A program made the position numbers and the translations under genes. DNA of 64,000 nt, taken from NCBI GenBank assembly GCA_016165875.1, contig JABBOT010000080.1:33618364-33682363 (forward strand). The letters are read 5' to 3'. This DNA comes from Acanthopleura granulata. Its lineage: Eukaryota > Mollusca > Polyplacophora > Chitonida > Chitonidae. The notes under the pieces were generated by a model that saw nothing but the letters and a program-made list of their open reading frames with translations, did not search any database and was not told the origin of the DNA. This document shows, piece after piece, positions 21,837 through 33,800 of this stretch (its first letter is position 1; each line of letters starts with the position of its first letter).

Positions 21837-24800
21837 GTGAGTTATTAACTGTTTTCAAGGTGTGACTTGAAGAAGACAAAGTAAAGCATTGTTTAACGAA
21901 AACTTCACTCATTATAGTAAATAAAGATAGCGCAGATTCTTTTTGACATCAAACTTTTGCATGATTGCACATATACTTAATAATTCGTACCTTATTGAGC
22001 AAAAGAATGAGTTTTTGTGAATCAGAGCAAAACACGCATGAATTCTATCTTCACATTTTTCGTTAAATGATGAGATTATGCTAAACATGTATATGTAAGT
22101 GCAGAGTTCTAATTCTCACACCATTGCATGATGAGAGTGAAAACTTTTCTTGTATTCAAGTGGCTAAGGGAATAGGGATCACCTGCTTCATCACACTCGT
22201 GCCGTCTGGGGGGCTGTAAGGCTCACTTGTATTCACTTATATTCACTTGTATTGCACATGAATACATGCATGTTATCCCCATTCTCTGTCCATTATCTGT
22301 ATTGAAGGCTCAGTGATACGAATGACTGAATGAGGGAAAACTTTAATGAGACAGAGTTGCGCAGTTAAACTTAAAATTTGTTTTCTTTGAGGATTTCTGA
22401 AATATAATATAACAGTGTGGACAGAATGTTTTGAAAATATATAAACATGGGCATAGTGACCATTGAAAGTTCACAGTAACATTGCATACAATTAGTATTG
22501 TATGAAAAAGAAGGAAATTATTGTTTTGAGGAAAATAACTTTTGAATATATATCTGTATCAAAATGAGGAAATGGATTGAGAAATTTTCAGATGGTTTGG
22601 TTGGATTGTTCCCGTCTTCAATGCCTACAAAAGTATTAAAGCACTACAAGAGTAGTGTGGACTGTTAGGTTCACTTGTGCTTCCTGCGACTACAGAAATA
22701 CATTTCTTATTTATACATCATTGAAATCTCGGTATTTCCTTTACTGATAAGAGTGACATTTCATTAGTTAGATATTAGTATTCCATTTTGATATTAGACA
22801 CCCAGACACCGTGACGTCACAACTCACTGGAATGATGTCATAATACAATTTTAGTCAGTTAGCATATTCCTATGTCAATAAAGAAGTAAACTTCTTTAAA
22901 TACTCGAAGCCATGATATTTTTAAAGTACTTGTATAAATAGAATATTTCAATGCGAAGGTTGAACACCATAAATGTCGTTCTTATGAAATGTGGAAATCA
23001 TAACCCACAATATGAGAATCATCGAGTTTGTTATCATTTTCACCTCTGACCTCTCACTCGACAATCTATGGGCTGTGAGGCTGATATGACTACCTGTGTT
23101 GTCATTTTCACCTCTGGTCACTCAACAATCTGTGGACTGTGAGGCTGGTGTGACTACCTGTGTTGTCATTTTCACCTCTGACCTCTCACTCGACAGTCTG
23201 TGGACTGTGAGGCTGGTGTAACTACCTGTGTTGTCATTTTCACCTCTGAACTCTCACTCGACAGTCTTGGGCTGTGAGGCTGGTGTGACTACCTGTGTTG
23301 TCATTTTCACCTCTGAACTTTCACTCGACAGTCTGCGGACTGTGAGGCTGGTGTGACTACCTGTGTTGTCATTTTCACCTCTGACCTCTCACTCGACAGT
23401 CTGTGGAATGTGAGGCCGGTGTGACTACCTGTGTTGTCATTTTCACCTCTGAACTCTCACTCGACAGTCTGTGGACTGTGAGGCTGGTGTGACTACCTGT
23501 GTTGTCATTTTCACCTCTGACTCACTTGACAGTCTGTGGACTGTGAGGCTGGTGTGACTGCCTGTGTTGTCATTTTCACCTCTGAACTCTCACTCGACAG
23601 TCTTGGGCCGTGAGGCTGGTGTGACTACCTGTGTTGTCATTTTCACCTCTGAACTCTCACTTGACAGTCTGTGGACTGTGAGGCTGGTGTGACTACCTGT
23701 GTTGTCATTTTCACCTCTGAACTCTCACTTGACAGTCTGTGGACTGTGAGGCTGGTGTGACTACCTGTGTTGTCATTTTCACCTCTGACTCACTCGACAG
23801 TCTGTGGACTGTGAGGCTGGTGTGACTACCTGTGTTGTCATTTTCACCTCTGAACTCCCACTCGACAGTCTGTGGACTGTGAGGCTGGTGTGACTACCTG
23901 TGTTGTCATTTTCACCTCTGACCTCTCACTCGACAGTCTGTGGACTGTGAGGCTGGTGTAACTACCTGTGTTGTCATTTTCACCTCTGAACTCTCACTCG
24001 ACAGTCTGTGGACTGTGAGGCTGGTGTGACTACCTGTGTTGTCATTTTCACCTCTGAACTCTCACTCGACAGTCTGTGGACTGTGAGGCTGGTGTGACTA
24101 CCTGTGTTGTCATTTTCACCTCTGACTCACTTGACAGTCTGTGGACTGTGAGGCTGGTGTGACTGCCTGTGTTGTCATTTTCACCTCTGAACTCTCACTC
24201 GACAGTCTTGGGCCGTGAGGCTGGTGTGACTACCTGTGTTGTCATTTTCACCTCTGAACTCTCACTTGACAGTCTGTGGACTGTGAGGCTGGTGTGACTA
24301 CCTGTGTTGTCATTTTCACCTCTGAACTCTCACTTGACAGTCTGTGGACTGTGAGGCTGGTGTGACTACCTGTGTTGTCATTTTCACCTCTGACTCACTC
24401 GACAGTCTGTGGACTGTGAGGCTGGTGTGACTACCTGTGTTGTCATTTTCACCTATGAACTCCCACTCGACAGTCTGTGGACTGTGAGTCTGGTGTGACT
24501 ACCTGTGTTGTCATTTTCACCTCTGACCTCTCACTCGACAGTCTGTGGACTGTGAGGCTGGTGTAACTACCTGTGTTGTCATTTTCACCTCTGAACTCTC
24601 ACTCGACAGTCTTGGGCTGTGAGGCTGGTGTGACTACCTGTGTTGTCATTTTTACCTCTGAACTCTCACTCGACAGTCTTGGGCTGTGAGGCTGGTGTGA
24701 CTACCTGTGTTGTCATTTTCACCTCTGAACTCTCACTTGACAGTCTTGGGCCGTGAGGCTGGTGTGACTACCTGTGTTGTCATTTTCACCTCTGAACTCT

Positions 24801-27800
24801 CACTCGACAGTCTGAGGACTGTGAGGCTGGTGTGACTACCTGTGTTGTCATTTTCACCTCTGAACTCTCACTTGACAGTCTGTGGACTGTGAGGCTGGTG
24901 TGACTACCTGTGTTGTCATTTTCACCTCTGACTCACTCGACAGTCTGTGGACTGTGAGGCTGGTGTGACTACCTGTGTTGTCATTTTCACCTCTGAACTC
25001 TCACTCGACAGTCTGTGGACTGTGAGGCTGGTGTGACTACCTGTGTTGTCATTTTCACCTCTGACCTCTCACTCGACAGTCTGTGGACTGTGAGGCTGGT
25101 GTAACTACCTGTGTTGTCATTTTCACCTCTGAACTCTCACTCGACAGTCTTGGGCTGTGAGGCTGGTGTGACTACCTGTGTTGTCATTTTTACCTCTGAA
25201 CTCTCACTCGACAGTCTTGGGCCGTGAGGCTGGTGTGACTACCTGTGTTGTCATTTTCACCTCTGAACTCTCACTTGACAGTCTGTGGACTGTGAGGCTG
25301 GTGTGACTACCTGTGTTGTCATTTTCACCTCTGAACTTTCACTCGACAGTCTGCGGACTGTGAGGCTGGTGTGACTACCTGTGTTGTCATTTTCACCTCT
25401 GACTCACTCGACAGTCTGTGGACTGTGAGGCTGGTGTGACTACCTGTGTTGTCATTTTCACCTCTGAACTCTCACTCGACAGTCTGTGGAATGTGAGGCC
25501 GGTGTGACTACCTGTGTTGTCATTTTCACCTCTGAACTCTCACTCGACAGTCTGTGGACTGTGAGGCTGGTGTGACTACCTGTGTTGTCATTTTCACCTC
25601 TGAACTCTCACTCGACAGTCTTGGGCCGTGAGGTTGGTGTGACTACCTGTGTTGTCATTTTCACCTCTGAACTCTCACTTGACAGTCTGTGGACTGTGAG
25701 GCTGGTGTGACTACCTGTGTTGTCATTTTCACCTCTGAACTTTCACTCGACAGTCTGTGGACTGTGAGGCTGGTGTGACTACCTGTGTTGTCATTTTCAC
25801 CTCTGACTCACTCGACAGTCTGTGGACTGTGAGGCTGGTGTGACTACCTGTGTTGTCATTTTCACCTATGAACTCCCACTCGACAGTCTGTGGACTGTGA
25901 GGCTGGTGTGACTACCTGTGTTGTCATTTTCACCTCTGAACTCTCACTCGACAGTCTGTGGACTGTGAGGCTGGTGTGACTACCTGTGTTGTCATTTTCA
26001 CCTCTGACTCACTTGACAGTCTGTGGACTGTGAGGCTGGTGTGACTACCTGTGTTGTCATTTTCACCTCTGAACTCTCACTCGACAGTCTTGGGCCGTGA
26101 GGCTGGTGTGACTACCTGTGTTGTCATTTTCACCTCTGAACTCTCACTTGACAGTCTGTGGACTGTGAGGCTGGTGTGACTACCTGTGTTGTCATTTTCA
26201 CCTCTGAACTCTCACTCGACAGTCTGTGGACTGTGAGGCTGGTGTGACTACCTGTGTTGTCATTTTCACCTCTGACTCACTCGACAGTCTGAGGACTGTG
26301 AGGCTGGTGTGACTACCTGTGTTGTCATTTTCACCTCTGAACTTTCACTCGACAGTCTGTGGACTGTGAGGCTGGTGTGACTACCTGTGTTGTCATTTTC
26401 ACCTCTGAACTCTCACTCGACAGTCTTGGGCTGTGAGGCTGGTGTGACTACCTGTGTACCTGTACATGTATACTTCCCCCAGCATCTGATGTCCGGAAGA
26501 TCCAGGTGGTGAGGGTGACCCCAGCGGGTATGTATCAGGTGAAGCTGTACCTCCAGACATCAGACAGCTGCTTCTGCCTCAATGACAGGCTTATACAGGA
26601 GAAGTACTGTGTGGCCGACACCGATGACTTCTCAGGTGAGAAAACGAATGCTTTCTGTCAAGCAGGAGTCTCTGAAATCAGTGCATAGATACATTGAAAT
26701 TTCATGTCGTTATTCACAAGAACATTTTACTCTTAAACACAAAATTAACAAGTAATAAATGAACAAAATGTAATGTGAAATGAAGTCATTGCATTGCAAA
26801 GGTAAGTCTTACCTTGATGTAAACTGCACATGTTTGTATGTCATGTAATTGCAGTAAGCATGTACCTTTACAGCACCTGTTGGCAGTCAAACTCTCTATG
26901 GTTTTCGTCCTTCACAAATTCTGTCAGATTTGTGTGTCTTGGAGTAATATATATATATGAATGGTGTATATATATTTCTATGTTCCAGGCTGTGCTTTGA
27001 TTTAATTTCCTGTAATTTAATTTTTAACAGGATTGAACATTAGCTTCATTGATTAACTCCCTTTGCTTCCCAGAAAGTATGATGCATCTGCTCTGAATAG
27101 TGCATTGAATTATTTCTAGCTGTAAGATTGTATACAGGAGTTATGATATGTCTGAATTTTTTTATAAGTTTAATGATGTTCATGTGTTTTGGTTAATTAT
27201 GTGGTACATACTATATTTCATAGACCTGCACATGTTTGTGGAAATTTAAACAACATTTTACCCCTCAAAATTGTCCAATTCCATGTCTGAAAACTAAAAG
27301 ATTGACAACACCTGTATTTACCTGTTCTGTTTCTTGCAACAGTTCTGTCTTTTCGTTAAGATACGATGATTGATATAGTTTGGTGGTGAAAAGATATAGT
27401 AATTACATGTGTTCTCCCAGTCAACTTGTTTTAACCATTTCATTTCAAGAGTACAATTTCACTTTTCCCCTCTCTTTGACAGATTCAGACGGGAGTATTT
27501 CAGATAGCTTGTCCAGCTCCCAGTCTGATGGCATGCAATCTGTCAAAAGTTCAGACGATGTTACACAAGGGAGAAAAACCAGGAGGAAAGTGAGTAACGA
27601 GTTTGCCTCCAGGACCATTCACGCCGAGTTGCTTGCAGAGATGGGCCTGACCAATGAGGTCAAGGTGCGAGCAGAGGACATTTCCAGGTTAGAATCAAAG
27701 GGACCTGGTAGGCCGATACAGACAGACAGACGAACAGATGGACAGACCACAACAGACCAACAACAGTCAGGTGTTGATTCACACAGTGCTGTTGGATCGT

Positions 27801-30800
27801 TACCTTCCACTTGGTTTTCCTCTGTGACCTCACCTGCACAAGGGCAATTAGCCTCAGATGCTAGTCAAGGGGTCGACCTGCTGTCAAGTTCGTCAGGACC
27901 CAGTCATCATGAAACAATAGCCACTGACACTTTCTTTGCCCAGGCACCTTCAGTTTCAGGAACAAATGACGTTTTGGAATCAAATCATGGAGGATTTTAT
28001 TCGAAAATGAAAGAATCGCATGCCAAGACACATGTGGTACCCAAATCTCTCACCCTGTCTAACAGTGATGCAAGCAGCAGTAGTGAGACCAGCATAAACG
28101 GAAATCTGAGGCTAATTACACCAGAGCTGTCCAAGCTGTCCAATGGAGACACAAACTGTGACACTGACAGTGACCTGTTTGTGAACTCTGACCTTAGCCT
28201 GATGCGATATGAAGACCACTTAAATAGGTCGTTACAGGACATACTCAACGTACAAGACAAGATGGCCTCAAAGTCACCGTCTCCATCCCTGTCCCCAGGC
28301 CCCTCCCAAAGCCTTGGCAGCTTCCTTAAACCTGGCCTCTCTAGTCTGGGAAATCAAACTGTTGTTCCTGCTGTGAACAAAGCCTTGTCAAGTGATGACT
28401 TGGATCAGCCCAGAGAAGAATCTAAGTTGGGCAACGGGGTAAGGGGAGATAACCAAATGCTGTCTCCACGCTCTAAGAAAACAGACACCCCTATTAAGGC
28501 TGACCATACTCTAACTACCCAAGGCCCTCATGACCTTGACCTCTCTGTGGACAGTGTTCTCTCTGGTCTCCTGTCACGCGACCCCTCTGCTCCTGGCCCC
28601 AAGACACGCCGTCCTAACCTGCCTCTGAATGGCCCTGAGGGATTGAAGGGAAGAAGGGGAAGAGAGGGGAAGATCAAATCTTCGACAAGTCGTGCTTGTT
28701 TCTCTGATGATGAACAGATCCGTGCAAGCTCGAGGTAGGCAAAAAGTTTAAAAAATACGCAATTGTCCGCATTGGTGTTTTGTGTACAAGAAGCCCCAGT
28801 GGAAACTAGAAAGTAAACCTTTACTACAGCTAAAATTTGCAAATTCTCCCACTGCAGAGAGGGGGATAATCATCTGCATTTGTCTCCTATCTGCTTATGT
28901 TAAAGAATTGTGTATAAAATTCCTTTGTAATGAATTGTTGCTTATCCCAGGGCTAATCTGTGTACAAAATTTTACATAAATTCCTCTTTGACTTTTTCCA
29001 TAAAGTTGCTGACTGACAGACATTAAAAATAAATGGCTTAAGTAAAAAATATAATTCCTTTGGCAGGTTATGTGTACGTCTAAGTTAAAAGGTCAAGAAA
29101 ACAAATGTGTTTGTTGTATGTGTAACATATGCAACTTTTTTTTCCAACCAGGATGGAAAAGAAAGTATTGGCATCTCCCAAAACACCCCTGGCCATCAAC
29201 GAAAGGAACATAGCCCTGAAGTCCATCCTGAAGAATCGCCCACCGGTGCTTTCTGAGGAGCCACGCCCTTCACTGGAGCTGAGCTACCCACCTGCCTCAT
29301 TAGCACCTGTCGAAGACAGTACTGACAGGTTACAGTAGGTTTCCCATGTCAAATACTTGTGCTTATCTTAACACACAAGTGTATCAGCCACTTATTGAAA
29401 GAAAGACACATATTATATAAGTCAATTGAATTATTTATTCATATATAATTTGGTATAGGTTTTGCAATGCAAATGTTCTCCATTCCCAAAATATGCAAAT
29501 ATGAAGGTTTGGCTGATTAATGTTATTCATGGAGAAACGGTTTAATTTTTTTTTTTTGTAACTTTATGTTCCAAGTTTTGCTCGGAGATGGAAGTTTTCC
29601 GGATTTAATTGGAATGCAGAATTTTTGGAAAAGTTTTCTGATTTTTGTGTAAAAAATGTTACCATTTCATGGTTTTTAACTCTTTTCTGCTTATATCTCT
29701 GTTGGTCGCAAGTACCGGGCAAGATGTGGTGATTCTGTCCATGTTTTGTTTGTGGTAGAAGTGAAATAGTCTAGTGTGCAGTTAAATGATGAACTTCATT
29801 TGCATTTCAGGTCGTCTGTGGACTCTTCCCAGTCTGATCAGGAGAACCCTGTGCTGAGGAAAGCCCAGATGGGCAACAGAATCCTGGCAAACAGGTCAGT
29901 TTCATAACTGCATGGGCAACAGAGTCATGGCCAATGGATCTGTTTTATGCCTGTATTGGCGACGGAATCCTGGCTAACAAGTCAGTTTCATAACCACAAA
30001 GGCAACAGAATCCTGACTAAAGGAGTCAGTTGTATACCCAGCGGGTGACAGAAACTTAGCTCTCAAGTCAGTTTTAAACCTCAGTGAGCAACTAAATCTT
30101 GACTCGGGCAGTTTCACACCCATGCAGGCAACAGAAGCCTGACTAACAGGGAAGTTTCAAACCCAAGTGAGCAACAACATGTAAATCCTGGATAACAGGA
30201 AAGTTTCATACTCAAATGAGCAACTAAATCCTGGCTAATGGGGCAATTTCATACCCAGGTGAGCAACTAAATCCTGGCTAATGGGGCAATTTCATGCCCA
30301 TGTGAGCAACTAAATCCTGGCTAATGGGGCAATTTCATGCCCATGTGAGCAACTAAATCCTGGCTAATGGGGCAATTTCATGCCCATGTGAGCAACTAAA
30401 TCCTGGCTAATGGGGCAATTTCATACCCATGTGAGCAACTAAGTCCGGGTTGTTGGGGTTGTTTCACACCCATGTGAGCAACTAAGTCTGGGTTGTTGAG
30501 GCAGTTTCATACCCATGTGAGCAACTAAGTCTGGGTTGTTGAGGCAGTTTCATACCCATGTGAGCAACTAAGTCTGGGTTGTTGAGGCAGTTTTATACCC
30601 ATGTGAGCAACTAAGTCCGGGTTATTAGGGCAATTTTAAACACAAATAACACAAGTTTTTAGGTTGGAGGAAAACAATATTATCAATATTTTCATCAAGA
30701 AAAAGGTTCATTATATTTTCACATTCCCATAAATTTCTGTTACCGATTGTGTTCATAGATCCATGTTTTAGCTTGCCTGTACAAAGTACCTACAATGGTA

Positions 30801-33800
30801 CCTCATGTCTGCACCAGCATCCATCAACAGTTCAAGCAAAGTTAAGGTAAAACGTTATCTAGAGCTGGTATTTATGTAATAACTTATGTAATTTCTAGGC
30901 TTCTCACACAATTGGCAGGACCGACAAAGTGTTCACAAACCCTGGACCTGAAGACTGAGGTATAATTACTTAGTTCTTTCGCACAAACATGGACTTGACA
31001 GAAAGTCTCTCTGTCTGTTGAATTTAATTTTTCCTCACATCAGACTTTAAACATGGCGAGGAATATGGAATCTCGTATCTTTGATAACAGAGTTATTGAA
31101 ACTATAAATGGGTGATTTTAAAGGAGATGCACATACTCTCTGTTTGCGAATGTGTATGAGTAGAAATGGAGAAGAAACATTCAGGTACAGAACTTCCCAT
31201 GCTGATGATTGAAGTCAGTGGTGCATCACAAAAAAAAAAATGTTACATGGATAGTGCTAACATTTCTTTGTGTTTATAGTGAAAACTTTTTCTTCTGTGA
31301 TCTGTTAAAGTAGTCATACAGCATATTTGGGATGTTGTGTAACGGTTTTCACCTGTGACAAGTTGTGTTTTTAGGAGCCTGAGAAGTACGGGAGTTGGTA
31401 CCGGCCTCCTGATGGGGTGTACATTGATGCCGACATCAAGCTACGTCCTGTGGAGACGCTGGATGGAGTGCCTTTTCATGACAGGGTTATAAAGGTACTC
31501 ATCTTTCCACAGTTTTTTTTTTGTGTGATAACATCAGCATTTGAATGGAACGTGTGCAGTTACAAAGGTATTGATTGTGCATGTATTGCCTTCAGTGAAT
31601 CGTCACAAAGATGGGAATGGTTTGATTTGCAGGTGCTACGGAGTAAGAACCTCAACTCTCCTCTGTTGATCCAGTCCTACTGCTGGCTGCCTCTCCTGCG
31701 TGGCCGAGATGTGATCGGCATCGCGCCGCGGAACAAGGGCCAGATCCTGGCATATTTAGCTCCCTTGCTGACACAGCTGATTGAGAACAAGCCGTACCCT
31801 GAAGGAGGAGGGGTGAGTGCTGGTAGATTGTACATACCGATATATACCTGGTTAGAGAGTCTACTTGAGTAAGTTCCAATGTCTACAAGAAAATGCTCTT
31901 AGAATGTTGACTCTTTTTCTACAGTGATCTGTTGGGACCAGCCGAGATGTCAGCAATTTTTGCTTGAAACAGTTGACCCCATTTCTGGTCACAGAAAGGT
32001 CAGAAAAGAGGACATTAAAATCCAGTAGGGGCCACTGTGGCCGAGAGGCTAGGGCTAGTGCAGTGTAAAAACTTCAGTGTCTTTCACCAGTGGGGTCACT
32101 GTTGGTTCAAGTCCAACCCAGGGCCTCTTGTTCTCAGGCTGTATGTGGAAGGTCTGCCAACAACCTGTGGAGGATCATGGGTTTCCCTTGGGCATATCCC
32201 TTTTTCCTCCAACCATAATGCTGGCTGTCGTTGTATAAGTGAAATATTCTTGAGTACTGTGTTAAACATCAATCAAATAAATAAATAGAATCCAATATTT
32301 CATACACATTTTCCTGATAGAACAAGTCATTAAAAAAAAATAATAAATCAAACAATTTTCCTTGACAATGTTTATTTGTCTTCCATCTGACCAATACTTG
32401 GTGTTTTGTTTTTTTTCTTTGCTTTGGAAGTTATTGTGAATTTCTTGCCACAAAATTCTTGATAGTGAGACCAAGTATTGTGAGTATCAGAAAGTGAGTA
32501 TCAGTGTTGATGTCATGTCAGTATTGGTGTCTAGGTATTGTGAGTATCAGAAAGTGAGTATCAGTGTTGATGTCATGTCAGTATTGGTGTCTAGGTCAGC
32601 GTTTTATGTTAAGGTCAGCAGGATGGCTGCAATGTTAAGGGAAATACTCATTGGTGAGCTGTCAGATTTCCCCTAACCCTAATTGTTGTTATTTTGCCAG
32701 CCCCTGGTTTTGATCATCTGTTCTTCATGGAGAAGAGCTCAGGAAGTTCAGTTGAAATGCGAGGCGATCCTTGGGGAGCTGACTCTGCCACGCGTCATGA
32801 CCATATTTGGGGGAGGAAGTGAGCAGGGATACAATGTAAGTGGGCTTGTCTTTGATTGGATATATCAGTTTTTAGCTTGACTTCACATGGTAAGATAAGG
32901 TACACGTATTGTCATGATGTAGGAAAGTGTTTATGTTAACCGTGGGATGGATATGTACAATGTGTGTATGGCTGCATTTATTGAAGTTTGTAAGTTTCAG
33001 TGTCAGAAATGTATAACACTTTCATCAGTTTACAAACTGGCTGTCCTGATAGTTTTAATTATCATTTGCTATCATTTCCAGAGAACTCTAACTGACCAGG
33101 CCTGTTTTGACCAAAGGGTATTTTTTTTCACTCAGTTCCATCTATCCATATGTCCACCATACACCAACAAATTGTGTTTCTCCTCTTTCAAGAAGAAACC
33201 TGTAAAAAATGAATGTTGTTAAACAACAATATACTGATCTATTTTCTCAAATTTTTCTGAGCATGTATTTTGACTGGCAAACATCAGGGATCAAGTTCAT
33301 GTAATGTGAAACCCTATTTCTGCTCATGAATTTAATTCAATTTGATAGAACTGACATCTGAACTCATGTCTCTCAGTAAATATTGTACGATACAGTTTGA
33401 TTTCACCATACATGAATTTCACACCAAGGATTATACAGTGTATATCAACTGAGACAAATTTGATGAAGCACAGTATAGATTCATTGGCATCTTCCCTGAA
33501 CTAACGTTTGACTTTCTTTGTCAAGTCAGACTTTATAATTGGCTATCTAGCTTTCAGTGCAGATATTGTCTCAAAGAATGTTGAGGCCATCTTTGGAAGG
33601 GTAACCCAACTGCAGAAAAAAAAGGTAGAGCAGGTTAATAGGAAATCTTTTTTTTCTGTTTAATGAAAAAGGTAGAGGATATTGCGCAGTGAAGGTTGAA
33701 TACCATAAATATTGTTCGAGTGAGAGGTGGAAATGATAACCCACAAGACGCGAAACAATAGGATATTGCACAGTGAAGGTTGAATACCATAAATATTGTT

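Noticed and set aside
22990..26455. CRISPR-like regular repeat
   Set aside because: Units are contiguous with no unique spacers, and the locus is an intron of an animal gene.
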